The notes below the pieces were generated by a model that saw nothing but the letters and a program-made list of their open reading frames with translations, was not told where the DNA came from and did not search any database. From Coriobacteriia bacterium (GTDB lineage Bacteria; Actinomycetota; Coriobacteriia; Anaerosomatales; Anaerosomataceae), in contig JAUSOQ010000057.1 in NCBI GenBank assembly GCA_030655755.1, positions 28,212 to 92,211 on the forward strand: a stretch of 64,000 nucleotides of DNA, in the 5' to 3' direction. The position numbers were made by a program, and so were the translations under genes. Each line of letters starts with the position of its first letter. The stretch's first letter is position 1. Positions 56,651-64,000 of this stretch are shown in pieces.

Positions 56651-58070
56651 ACCGCAGGTCACATCACCCGACTACGTTCAGGGTCATGCCCGTGTCCACC
56701 TGGAGAACGTGACGGGCAATCTCCAGTTCGTGGCCGATCTCGGCTACGGAGATGTCGCGCTTGCTGCGGTCGGGCCGGAAGGCCTGATGGTGATTGCGGA
56801 CGCTCGCCCGATGACCGCGGTTGCCGCGGTCGCCTCGACTCGCGTCGGGCAGTTGCTCGACGCGGACGTCGAGACCGAGGCGTTCCTCGTGATGGCCGAG
56901 GGCGGTGTCGTCCATGGCGAACGCCGTCGGAGCACGCGAGGTATCTCCTATATCACCTCGGCATACGCCGTCGGCAGAGGCGAACATCCTTACGGCGTCA
57001 TCTTGCGAGACCTCAGCCAGTTCGTCGTCGAGGCGCCGGGGAAGATGGAGCGCGTCTTCATGTCGCTCGCAGAGCGCGTGCTCGACGCACTGTGCCAGGG
57101 CCCTCTTGTGGACGTGGACGGTGTCACCCCTTTCACGACCACGCGGCGTGCGGGTGACGGTGTCATCGAGGTTGACGCTTCGGGCATCGTCTCCTACTCG
57201 AGCCCGAACGCTGTCAACATCATGTGTATGGCAGGTGTCGATGGCGGGCTCGACGGACACCGCGTCGTTGAGTTGCCCGGCTGTTCCAGCGTTGTGGCGC
57301 CCGTGCTTGGTAGTGGTACTGCGCATGCCGGTACGGTCGAGGTCTCGGGTCGCGCGCTTCGGGTCAGAGCCATCGACCTCTACGAGGGCGCGGTCGTGCT
57401 CGTCGAAGACATCACGGACGTGCGCCGCCGCGAGCAGGAGCTGCTTGTCAAAGAGGCGACCATCCGAGAAGTGCACCATCGTGTGAAGAACAACCTCCAG
57501 ACCGTGGCGTCGTTGTTGCGCATCCAGGCGCGGCGCACCGCCAACGAGGAAGCGTCCCGTTCGCTCGAGGAAGCTGTTGAACGCGTGTCTTCGATGGCGG
57601 TCGTGCACGAGATGCTCGCTGCTTCCACCGAGGAACGTGTCGATCTTGCTGCTGCCGTGCGGGTGGTCGTGGATATGGTGCGACAGGGACTCGCAGGCGG
57701 CGAAAGCGATGTCGAAGTCACGGTGGAAGGGGAGACAGGCCTCGTGCCTGCCGCCGTTGCGACCTCTCTGGCGCTTGTCACCGCCGAGCTCGTGCACAAC
57801 GCGATCGAACACGGGACCGGGCTGGGGCGCGAAGGACGCGTCAGTCTCAGCATGCGTCGTCTCCCGGATGAGTTGCACTTCGTGGTCCGCGACGACGGGG
57901 TCGGACTCCCCGAAGGATTCGATCCTGTGGCCGACGCGAATCTCGGACTCGCCATCGTGAGGACCGTGGTCGAAGACGATCTGCGCGGCACGCTGGACTT
58001 CTCGGTTGCGCGAGGTACCACGGTCGCAGTGCGCATCCCGCTTCCCGGGATCGAGGAGGAGGACGAGTGA
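56646..58070 (+). CDS. pdtaS: Sensor histidine kinase, PdtaS-like
   Basis: A 474-residue cytosolic kinase without membrane segments. Order: a GAF-like N-terminal domain (about 20-150), a PAS domain (about 170-265), a HisKA_2 dimerisation helix with EVHHRVKNNLQTVASLL (His278 is the likely phosphate acceptor) and a HATPase domain (LVTAELVHNAIEHG, DDGVGLPEGFD, LGLAIVRTVV). It is the partner of the ANTAR regulator whose gene overlaps by 4 bases. Signal unknown; the GAF domain could bind a small molecule or a metal. Confidence 0.9.
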   Translation: MEPQVTSPDYVQGHARVHLENVTGNLQFVADLGYGDVALAAVGPEGLMVIADARPMTAVAAVASTRVGQLLDADVETEAFLVMAEGGVVHGERRRSTRGISYITSAYAVGRGEHPYGVILRDLSQFVVEAPGKMERVFMSLAERVLDALCQGPLVDVDGVTPFTTTRRAGDGVIEVDASGIVSYSSPNAVNIMCMAGVDGGLDGHRVVELPGCSSVVAPVLGSGTAHAGTVEVSGRALRVRAIDLYEGAVVLVEDITDVRRREQELLVKEATIREVHHRVKNNLQTVASLLRIQARRTANEEASRSLEEAVERVSSMAVVHEMLAASTEERVDLAAAVRVVVDMVRQGLAGGESDVEVTVEGETGLVPAAVATSLALVTAELVHNAIEHGTGLGREGRVSLSMRRLPDELHFVVRDDGVGLPEGFDPVADANLGLAIVRTVVEDDLRGTLDFSVARGTTVAVRIPLPGIEEEDE

Positions 58071-58642
58071 GTTCGTACAGGGTACTCATCGCCGAAGACG
58101 AGGCGTTGATACGCATGGATCTCCGCGAGATGCTCGTCGAGGAGGGGCACGAGGTCGTGGGCGAAGCCCGGGATGGTAGCGAAGCTATCGCCCTGGCGCG
58201 TGAACTCCAACCGGACGTCGTCTTCATGGACGTGAAGATGCCCGGCATCGACGGGTTGCAGGCGGCGTGCGTGATCGCCGAGGAACGCATCGCCCCGGTG
58301 GTCATGGTAACCGCGTTCTCGCAGACCGCGTACGTGGACGAGGCGTGCTCGGCAGGTGCGATGGCATACATCGTCAAGCCGTTTTCCAAGCGCGACATCC
58401 TGCCGGCGATGCGCATCGCCGTCTCACGGTTCGCCGAGGCACGTGCGCTGGAGCAGGAGGTCACCGATCTGGGCGAGCGCCTCGAGACGCGGAAGGCGCT
58501 CGACCGCGCCAAGGGCGTCCTCATGGCGAAGGGCCTGTCTGAGCCTGACGCCTTCAAGCGGCTCCAGAAGCTGGCGATGGACAAGCGCATGGGACTTCGT
58601 CAGGTGGCCGAGGCTATCGTTCTCGCCGCTGAGGCTGACTAA
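58067..58642 (+). CDS. pdtaR: Response regulator with ANTAR RNA-binding domain, PdtaR-like
   Basis: A 191-residue regulator. The receiver domain covers 1 to about 120, with Asp55 (VVFMDVKMPG) as phosphorylation site, MVTAFSQ and the conserved Lys in YIVKPF. A coiled linker follows, then the ANTAR domain (about 130-190: LETRKALDRAKGVLMAKGL, then AFKRLQKLAMDKRMGLRQVA). ANTAR domains bind RNA hairpins with hexaloops and prevent transcription termination. Two such hairpins lie 75 bases downstream of its stop. Confidence 0.94.
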   Translation: MSSYRVLIAEDEALIRMDLREMLVEEGHEVVGEARDGSEAIALARELQPDVVFMDVKMPGIDGLQAACVIAEERIAPVVMVTAFSQTAYVDEACSAGAMAYIVKPFSKRDILPAMRIAVSRFAEARALEQEVTDLGERLETRKALDRAKGVLMAKGLSEPDAFKRLQKLAMDKRMGLRQVAEAIVLAAEAD

Positions 58643-58700
58643 TAGGACGCATCCCGTGTTTCGTTCGCGTTTCCCGAGGCTGGCAATGCGGCACCGTTCC

Positions 58701-58709
58701 TGCTAGAAT
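58701..58709 (+). promoter_or_regulatory. Extended -10 promoter of the hdrBC-glutamate synthase operon
   Basis: TGCTAGAAT (TG, one base, TAGAAT at 58704-58709) predicts a transcript start near 58716, at the first base before the P1 hairpin of the leader. TGGCAA at 58681-58686 is a weak -35 with a 17-base spacer. Confidence 0.6.
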
Positions 58710-58715
58710 CCCTCC

Positions 58716-58800
58716 ACCGGCACAATGGCGTGTCGGCAACTGAAGAAGCGAGCAATGGCGCTCACGACGAACCTATCGGGTTCGAAGTGGGCGTTTTTCG
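58716..58800 (+). ncRNA. ANTAR-responsive antitermination leader with two AATGGC hexaloops
   Basis: Hairpin P1: CCGGCAC (58717-58723), loop AATGGC (58724-58729), GTGTCGG (58730-58736), 7 bp with one G-U. Hairpin P2: GAGC (58750-58753), loop AATGGC (58754-58759), GCTC (58760-58763). Both loops have A at position 1 and G at position 4, the ANTAR recognition pattern. P2 overlaps the left arm of the intrinsic terminator, so the two structures exclude each other. Phosphorylated PdtaR binding P1-P2 should let transcription continue into hdrBC. Confidence 0.8.
58759..58798 (+). terminator. Conditional intrinsic terminator of the ANTAR leader
   Basis: CGCTCAC (58759-58765) pairs with GTGGGCG (58787-58793). 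After a 2x2 mismatch, CGAACC (58768-58773) pairs with GGTTCG (58779-58784) around a 5-base loop. TTTTT follows at 58794-58798. The first arm shares GCTC (58760-58763) with the P2 hairpin. Confidence 0.8.
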
Positions 58801-58838
58801 TTTCTCGGGAAATGTTCCCGACCGTTTGTGAGGCGGAC

Positions 58839-60173
58839 ATGAAGGATTTCGCAGTCTTTTGGGGATGCACGATCCCCGCGAGGTTCCCCTTCATCGAGAA
58901 GGCGACGCGTCTCGTCTTCGATGACCTGGGGGCGACGATCCACGAGCTCGAGGGTCACACGTGCTGTCCTGAGGGCGTGCTCGTCAAAGCCAACGACGAG
59001 AACGCGTTCTACATCGCGGCTGCGCGTAACCTCGCTATCATCGAGCGGGCCGGACTCGATCTGGTGACGCCCTGCAACGGGTGCTATTCCACGTTCAAGG
59101 AGGCGTACAGTCACCTGGCGACAGACTGGCGCACGAAGGCCGCGATCAATGAACGACTCGCTACGGAAGACCTTCACTACGACGGGCAGCTCAAGGTCGA
59201 GCACTTCGCGGAATGGCTGTCCGAGGACATGGGTATCGGTCTCGTAGCGTCCAAGATCACCAAGCCGTTCTGGGGCATGCGCATCGCTGTCCACTACGGC
59301 TGCCACCTGCTCCGCCCGCAGCCGGCGGTCCGCTGGGACGACCCGATGCAGCCCCACAAGGTCGAGGACCTCGTTGCCGCACTTGGTGCCCAGGTGGTCG
59401 ACTACGCCACGAAGATGCAGTGCTGTGGCGGTGCGCTCGACCGTGTCGGCGAGCGAGAGGGCTCACTCTCGTTCGCGCGCCGCAAGCTCACCGACCTCAT
59501 GCATGAAGAGGTGGACGCGCTCATCGTCGTCTGCCCGTCATGCTTCCAGCAGTTCGACCTCAACCAGGCCGCCTTGCAGCGTGCCAGAGAAGACATAAAC
59601 GTCCCGGTGTTCTACCTGTCCGAGCTCATCGCGCTCGGCATGGGCCACACGCCCGAGGAGATCGGTCTGGACATGCACCGCGTGTCGGTCCAGCCGTTTC
59701 TCGACAAGTGGAGCGAGCGGGGCAGCGACAAGGCGCGTCTCGCCGTGCACTTCGACGTATCGCTTCTTGCCAAGTGCGCGAACTGCACCGCGTGTAAGGA
59801 CGACTGCCCGGTGTGCAAGGTCGATCCCACGTTCCAGCCTACCGAGATCATCGCCGATCTGGTGGCCGGCAATCTCGACAAGGTGCTGGCCGAAGGACAG
59901 CTGTGGAAGTGCCTGGAGTGCTACACATGCCAGGAGCTCTGTCCTAGCAACATCGGTATGGCCGAGACGTTCCGCAAGCTCAAGGAGCTTGCGATGGCGG
60001 CTGGCTTGGGACCCGAGTCCGTCTCGGCGGCCTATCAAGAGTTCCTGAAGACGGGCGTTCTTGGTAAGCCGAGAGAGTCTGCACGCAAGAAGCTGGGGCT
60101 GTCGCCCCTGCCAAAGACCGGTGGTGACGCCGTCACGCGGCTGCTCACCGATGACGTTAAGGGAGTTGAGTAG
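58839..60173 (+). CDS. Fused HdrB-HdrC-like iron-sulfur protein
   Basis: A 444-residue protein. The N-terminal part carries two complete CCG motifs as in heterodisulfide reductase HdrB (Cys 10, 42, 43, 79, 82 and Cys 155, 195, 196, 232, 235). The C-terminal part has two ferredoxin-type [4Fe-4S] motifs as in HdrC (Cys 313, 316, 319, 323 and 358, 361, 364, 368). ATG 58839, with GAGG 6 bases before it, is the start; the frame is open back to 58725, but that lies inside the regulatory leader. It precedes the glutamate synthase genes by 3 bases and may supply or accept electrons for them. Confidence 0.85.
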   Translation: MKDFAVFWGCTIPARFPFIEKATRLVFDDLGATIHELEGHTCCPEGVLVKANDENAFYIAAARNLAIIERAGLDLVTPCNGCYSTFKEAYSHLATDWRTKAAINERLATEDLHYDGQLKVEHFAEWLSEDMGIGLVASKITKPFWGMRIAVHYGCHLLRPQPAVRWDDPMQPHKVEDLVAALGAQVVDYATKMQCCGGALDRVGEREGSLSFARRKLTDLMHEEVDALIVVCPSCFQQFDLNQAALQRAREDINVPVFYLSELIALGMGHTPEEIGLDMHRVSVQPFLDKWSERGSDKARLAVHFDVSLLAKCANCTACKDDCPVCKVDPTFQPTEIIADLVAGNLDKVLAEGQLWKCLECYTCQELCPSNIGMAETFRKLKELAMAAGLGPESVSAAYQEFLKTGVLGKPRESARKKLGLSPLPKTGGDAVTRLLTDDVKGVE

Positions 60174-60176
60174 CGT

Positions 60177-61379
60177 ATGAGTACCCGACCCCGCTACCGC
60201 GAGGAGTCGCCGTTCAAGATCCATGGCGGCTGCGGCCTCATGGGCATCTGCGACGAGTCCGGTGCGCTGATGAGCGGCGAGGACGCGATCTTGGCGATGG
60301 CTGTGCAACATGACCGGGGCAACGGTCTGGGCGGCGGCTTTGCCGGCTACGGCATCTACCCGGAGTTCGCGGACCACTTCTGCTTCCATATGATGTATCA
60401 CGACCTTCGCGCGAAGGAGGAGACCGAAGCGCTGCTCGACGAGCACTTCCTTCTCGATCTTGCCGAGCCGATGCCCACGCGCCCCGTGAAGGGCATCACC
60501 GACGCTCCTTTGTTGTGGCGCTACTTCTTGCAGCCATATCCGGACAGACTCGAAGAGTCCGAGATGAGCGGCGAGGACTACGTGGTCAGCGTGGTCATGA
60601 CGATCAACTCCACGATCGACGGCGCCTTTGTCGCCTCCTCGGGCAAGAACATGGGCGTCTTCAAAGGCGTGGGCTACCCGGAGCAGATCGGCCACTATTT
60701 CCGTCTTGAGGAGTACGAGGGCCACACCTGGACCGGTCACAACCGTTTCCCCACCAACACCCCCGGCTGGTGGGGTGGCGCGCACCCGTTCGCGCTGCTC
60801 GACTGGACGATCGTGCACAACGGCGAGATCTCCAGCTACGGCATCAACAGCCGCTACCTGGAGCAGTTCGGCTACAAGTGCACGCTGGGCACCGACACCG
60901 AGGTCGCCGCGTACCTGTTCGACCTGTTGCTGCGTCGCCATAAGCTGCCGCTCTCGCTCGCGTGCAAGGCGCTCGCCTCGCCGCTGTGGGACGAGATCGA
61001 CCGCATGCCGGAAGACGAGAAGGCCGTGATGCGCTCGCTGCGTGCGGTCTACGGACCCGGCATGCTCAACGGCCCGTTCGCGATCGTGCTCGGCTTCAAC
61101 GGCGGCATGGTCGCGCTCAACGACCGCATCAAGCTGCGCCCGCTGGTCGCCGCGCGCAAGGGTAGCACCGTCATAGTCGCCTCGGAGGAGAGCGCCATCC
61201 GTGCGGTCATCCCCGAGCCCGATCAGCTCTGGACGCCCAAGGCCGGCGAGCCGGTCATCGCTCGCGTGAAGGGGATGGGCTGGCCCATCCACGGCGACCT
61301 GCATCTGGCGCCGTCTAAGATCTCCTGCGCGGTCAGCGGTACCGAGCAGTCCTGCGAGACCGTGGAGGTGAGCGCATAA
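60177..61379 (+). CDS. Glutamate synthase glutaminase subunit (split archaeal type)
   Basis: A 400-residue class II glutamine amidotransferase. Cys19 in FKIHGGCGLMG would become the N-terminal nucleophile after removal of 18 residues. TGHNRFPTNTPGWWGGAHPF and IVHNGEISSYG are active-site segments, and LGTDTEV closes the glutamine site. It corresponds to the first domain of bacterial GltB. The next gene overlaps its stop by one base (TAATG). Confidence 0.9.
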   Translation: MSTRPRYREESPFKIHGGCGLMGICDESGALMSGEDAILAMAVQHDRGNGLGGGFAGYGIYPEFADHFCFHMMYHDLRAKEETEALLDEHFLLDLAEPMPTRPVKGITDAPLLWRYFLQPYPDRLEESEMSGEDYVVSVVMTINSTIDGAFVASSGKNMGVFKGVGYPEQIGHYFRLEEYEGHTWTGHNRFPTNTPGWWGGAHPFALLDWTIVHNGEISSYGINSRYLEQFGYKCTLGTDTEVAAYLFDLLLRRHKLPLSLACKALASPLWDEIDRMPEDEKAVMRSLRAVYGPGMLNGPFAIVLGFNGGMVALNDRIKLRPLVAARKGSTVIVASEESAIRAVIPEPDQLWTPKAGEPVIARVKGMGWPIHGDLHLAPSKISCAVSGTEQSCETVEVSA

Positions 61380-62890
61380 TGCCAACGTCACTCATCCAGC
61401 CCGAGTTCTTGGTGAAGATCGACTACGACAAGTGCCATAAGTGCGGTCGCTGCGTGCAGCAGTGCGGCTGGGGCGTCTACAGCTTCAACGAACGCCCCAT
61501 TCCTGATGACAGCAAGTGTCGCGCGTGTCACCGCTGTGTGACATATTGCCCGGCGCACTGCATCAGCATCGAGAAGAACCCGCTCGCGTACCGCGACAAC
61601 GACAACTGGTCCTCCGACGCTCGCAAGGCCATCTGGCGCCAGGCCGAGACCGGCGGCGTGCTGCTCACCTCGATGGGCAATCCCAAGCCCTACCAGCGCA
61701 TCTTCGACCACCTGGTCTTGGATGCATGTCAGGTGACCAACCCTTCCATCGACCCGTTGCGCGAACCGATGGAGCTGCGCACCTACCTGGGCAGCAAGCC
61801 CGACAGCGTGCAGGTGGAATCCGACAGCAACGGCGGCTTTAAGCTGGCCGAAGGCGCGGGCATGCACAACAACATCAAACTCGACACGCCCATCATCTTC
61901 TCGCCGATGAGCTACGGCTCGGTGTCGCTCAACGTCCACAAGTCCCTCGCGATGGCCGCGACACGCCTCGGTACGCTCATGAACACCGGTGAAGGTGGTC
62001 TGCACGCGGACCTGTATCCCTATCAGGACAACGTCATCGTGCAGGTGGCGTCAGGTCGCTTCGGTGTTAGTCCGGACTACCTCAATCGTGGCGCTGCGAT
62101 CGAGATCAAGATCGGCCAGGGTGCCAAGCCGGGCATCGGCGGGCACCTGCCGGGCGAGAAGATCAACAAGGAGGTCTCGAGCACGCGCATGATCCCGCAG
62201 GGGACCGACGCTATCAGCCCGGCGCCGCACCACGATATCTACTCGATCGAGGATCTGCGTCAGCTCATCTACGCACTCAAGGAAGCCTCCGGCTACAAGC
62301 CTGTGGGTGTGAAGATCGCCGCGGTGCACAATGTCGCTGCTATCGCGTCGGGTATCGTCCGCGCAGGCGCCGACTACGTCTACCTCGACGGATTCAAGGC
62401 TGGTACCGGTGCTACCCCGCAAGTCATTCGTGACAACATTGGTATCCCGATCGAGATCGCCATCGCGGTAGTCGATCAGCGGTTGCGCGACGAGGGCATC
62501 CGCAACAAAGCATCCATCATCGCTGCAGGTTCGATCCGCTCCTCGGCCGACGTCGCCAAAGCGATCGCGCTAGGCGCTGACGTGGTGGCGATCGGCTCGG
62601 CGTCGCTTATGGCGCTTGGTTGCCATCTGTGCCAGAGCTGTCACACGGGCTGCTGCTCGTGGGGCATCACCACGCAGAAGCCCGAACTCACGCGCCGTAT
62701 CGACCCCGAGTGGGGTGCCGAGCGGCTCGTGAACCTGGTGCATGCGTGGAGCCACGAGGTCCAGGAGATCTTAGGCGCGCTGGGCGTGAATGCGGTGGAG
62801 TCGCTTCGCGGCAGCCGCGAGCGTTTGCGCGCCATCGGGCTTGACGAGCAGACCTGCAAGATCCTCGGTGTCAAACCGGCCGGGATGTAG
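61379..62890 (+). CDS. Glutamate synthase FMN/iron-sulfur subunit with N-terminal ferredoxin domain
   Basis: A 503-residue protein. Residues 15-62 hold two [4Fe-4S] motifs (Cys 19, 22, 25, 29 and 47, 50, 53, 57). The rest is the FMN-binding glutamate synthase barrel: PIIFSPMSYGSVS, NTGEGGLH, GQGAKPGIGGHLPGEK, DGFKAGTGA, and CHLCQSCHTGCC near residue 420 for the further cluster. It reduces 2-oxoglutarate plus ammonia to glutamate. The attached ferredoxin domain suggests electrons come from ferredoxin or from the HdrBC-like protein instead of a GltD subunit, which is absent. Confidence 0.92.
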   Translation: MPTSLIQPEFLVKIDYDKCHKCGRCVQQCGWGVYSFNERPIPDDSKCRACHRCVTYCPAHCISIEKNPLAYRDNDNWSSDARKAIWRQAETGGVLLTSMGNPKPYQRIFDHLVLDACQVTNPSIDPLREPMELRTYLGSKPDSVQVESDSNGGFKLAEGAGMHNNIKLDTPIIFSPMSYGSVSLNVHKSLAMAATRLGTLMNTGEGGLHADLYPYQDNVIVQVASGRFGVSPDYLNRGAAIEIKIGQGAKPGIGGHLPGEKINKEVSSTRMIPQGTDAISPAPHHDIYSIEDLRQLIYALKEASGYKPVGVKIAAVHNVAAIASGIVRAGADYVYLDGFKAGTGATPQVIRDNIGIPIEIAIAVVDQRLRDEGIRNKASIIAAGSIRSSADVAKAIALGADVVAIGSASLMALGCHLCQSCHTGCCSWGITTQKPELTRRIDPEWGAERLVNLVHAWSHEVQEILGALGVNAVESLRGSRERLRAIGLDEQTCKILGVKPAGM

Positions 62891-62903
62891 GGGGAGGACG
62901 GTC

Positions 62904-63728
62904 ATGACGCAGACGAAGTATGCGACGCAGCCCATCGAGGGCTACCGACACGTGGCACCAGAAGTGCGCGTGGAAGGTGACGTCACCGTGATCGACAGCA
63001 ACGCTGTCTACTACAAAGAACTCAACGAGGCCATCCGCGGTGCTGTTGCCGGCGGGGCGAAACACCTGCGCATCGAGAACGTGAACGGCCAGCGCTACAT
63101 CGGTACCGGCCTCGCAGGCGAAGATGTCCGTATCGAGGTACATGGCACTGCCGGCAACGATCTGACGATGTTGATGGACGGCCCCACCGTTGAAGTCTTT
63201 GGCAATGCGCAGGACGGCGTGGGCAACACCATGAACGCGGGCCGCGTCATCGTCCACGGCGACGCCGGCGACGTGCTCGGCTACGGCATGCGGGGCGGTC
63301 GCGTCTACATCAAAGGCGACGTGGGCTACCGCGTGGGCATCCACATGAAGGCGTACGAGAGCCTGGTGCCCATCATGGTCATTGGCGGTAACGCGCGCGA
63401 CTTCTTTGGCGAGTACATGGCGGGTGGCATGCTCGTGCTGCTGGGCATGAACACGCAGTTCGCCGACCAGCCGCTCGTGGGAAGCTTCCTCGGCAGTGGC
63501 ATGCACGGCGGCACCATCTACATCCGCGGCACCGTTGAAGCGTGGCAGTGCGGCAAGGAAGTAGGGATCGCCGAGGCGACAGAGGCCGACATGGCCGAGC
63601 TGACGCCGATCCTCGCCGACTACTGCGAGGCGCAGGGCATGGAGCTGGCCGACGTGTTGAAGGTGCCGTTCCTCAAGCTGACGCCGTTCAGTCACCGACC
63701 CTACGGCAAGCTCTACGCGCCCATGTAA
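62904..63728 (+). CDS. Glutamate synthase GXGXG (C-terminal domain) subunit
   Basis: A 274-residue right-handed beta-helix protein equivalent to the last domain of GltB and similar to FwdC/FmdC. Gly-rich coils recur: GDAGDVLGYGMRGGRVYIKGDVGYRVGIHM and GGNARDFFGEYMAGGMLVLLG. It is the third part of the split glutamate synthase. ATG 62904 follows GGGGGAGGA; the frame is open upstream within the FMN subunit gene. Confidence 0.9.
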   Translation: MTQTKYATQPIEGYRHVAPEVRVEGDVTVIDSNAVYYKELNEAIRGAVAGGAKHLRIENVNGQRYIGTGLAGEDVRIEVHGTAGNDLTMLMDGPTVEVFGNAQDGVGNTMNAGRVIVHGDAGDVLGYGMRGGRVYIKGDVGYRVGIHMKAYESLVPIMVIGGNARDFFGEYMAGGMLVLLGMNTQFADQPLVGSFLGSGMHGGTIYIRGTVEAWQCGKEVGIAEATEADMAELTPILADYCEAQGMELADVLKVPFLKLTPFSHRPYGKLYAPM

Positions 63729-63760
63729 GGCGCGCGTTCAGACGTGCATATCGAGACTGC

Positions 63761-63800
63761 AGAAGGGCGGGTCCGAGAGGATCCGCCCTTCTTGTGTTGC
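63761..63800 (+). terminator. Terminator of the glutamate synthase operon
   Basis: AGAAGGGCGGGTCC (63761-63774) pairs with GGATCCGCCCTTCT (63779-63792), one G-U pair, loop GAGA, followed by the T-rich TGTGTTG. Confidence 0.8.
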
Positions 63801-63864
63801 GTGGAGTGTGGGATATGATGGAAGCGCCTGAGGGGGATGCGGGCGTTATGCGGACCGTGATGCC

Positions 63865-63999
63865 TCAGAATAAAAGGTACTCGAGCGACTGATTCGTTGC
63901 CTCACAATAAATGTACTCGAGATCGGACGCCTTCACCTCCTCTTTCCATTTCGGGTTCTTGCGTGCGTTGAGCTTGTAGAGCTCGTCTTGGAGCTTGCC
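63865..63999 (-). CDS. Partial unknown gene, C-terminal end
   Basis: A minus-strand frame runs from the window edge to a TGA at 63865-63867, encoding at least 44 residues with a charged stretch (KNPKWKEEVKASDLEYIYCE) and ending LEYLLF. No start is in the window. I do not recognise it. It converges on the glutamate synthase operon. Confidence 0.55.
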   Translation of the reverse strand, partial: GKLQDELYKLNARKNPKWKEEVKASDLEYIYCEATNQSLEYLLF

Positions 64000-64000
64000 G

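Noticed and set aside
58725..58838. Upstream extension of the HdrBC-like reading frame to an ATG at 58725
   Set aside because: This start lies inside the P1 hairpin and the extension spans the terminator and its T-tract; ATG 58839 has a ribosome site and begins the homologous sequence.

Overview
The window is 64 kb of GC-rich bacterial chromosome with tightly packed, mostly plus-strand operons of housekeeping biosynthesis. ATG, GTG and TTG starts and stop/start overlaps are common, and there is no transposase, phage gene or CRISPR array. The ANTAR-type regulator, short HisG with HisZ, PPi-type phosphofructokinase, archaeal-type aldolase, three-subunit glutamate synthase with an HdrBC-like partner and a predicted selenoprotein suggest an anaerobic actinobacterium, possibly Coriobacteriia or a relative. 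The lineage is inference; no rRNA is present.

Layout. 1-14.9 kb: branched-chain amino acid and serine genes (ilvB end, ilvN, ilvC, a class V aminotransferase, serA, leuA, leuC, a Wzy/O-antigen-ligase-like membrane protein, leuD, leuB, ilvE, cimA, an FAH-family hydrolase). 15.0-18.8 kb: a YerC/TrpR-like repressor and dnaE. 18.8-30.1 kb: a complete his operon (hisZ, G, D, C, B, H, A, F, I, E) with three extra genes: a small membrane protein, an M48-like protein without its zinc motif, and a membrane-anchored beta-propeller. 30.1-38.6 kb: trp operon behind a tryptophan T-box (trpE, fused trpGD, trpC, a TrpB2 paralogue, trpF, trpB, trpA). 38.6-41.9 kb: minus-strand group with two uncharacterised proteins, a lipoprotein, a thioredoxin-like lipoprotein with in-frame TGA, and hsp20. 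42.0-49.0 kb: NAD synthase, GNAT, class I aldolase, accD, accA, PPi-type PFK and a class II aldolase. 49.1-54.3 kb: a branched-chain amino acid type ABC importer. 54.4-56.4 kb: adenine deaminase, tRNA-Leu(CAA) and a membrane protein on the minus strand. 56.6-63.7 kb: PdtaS/PdtaR two-component pair, then HdrBC-like protein and split glutamate synthase. A partial unknown gene ends the window.

Main discoveries. (1) The leader of the hdrBC-glutamate synthase operon carries two hairpins with the same hexaloop AATGGC (A1 and G4, the ANTAR recognition pattern). The second is mutually exclusive with a strong intrinsic terminator, and the sensor kinase and ANTAR regulator are encoded directly upstream. 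This looks like a self-contained signal-controlled antitermination switch for glutamate synthesis. (2) The thioredoxin-like lipoprotein has TGA at the first redox position (U-P-S-C), with a possible SECIS hairpin just after it. (3) The TrpB2 paralogue has Asn114 where the PLP lysine is expected, while canonical TrpB in the same operon keeps its lysine. (4) The M48 homologue has N-L-x-x-R instead of H-E-x-x-H. (5) LivH carries about 100 extra residues near its C-terminus.
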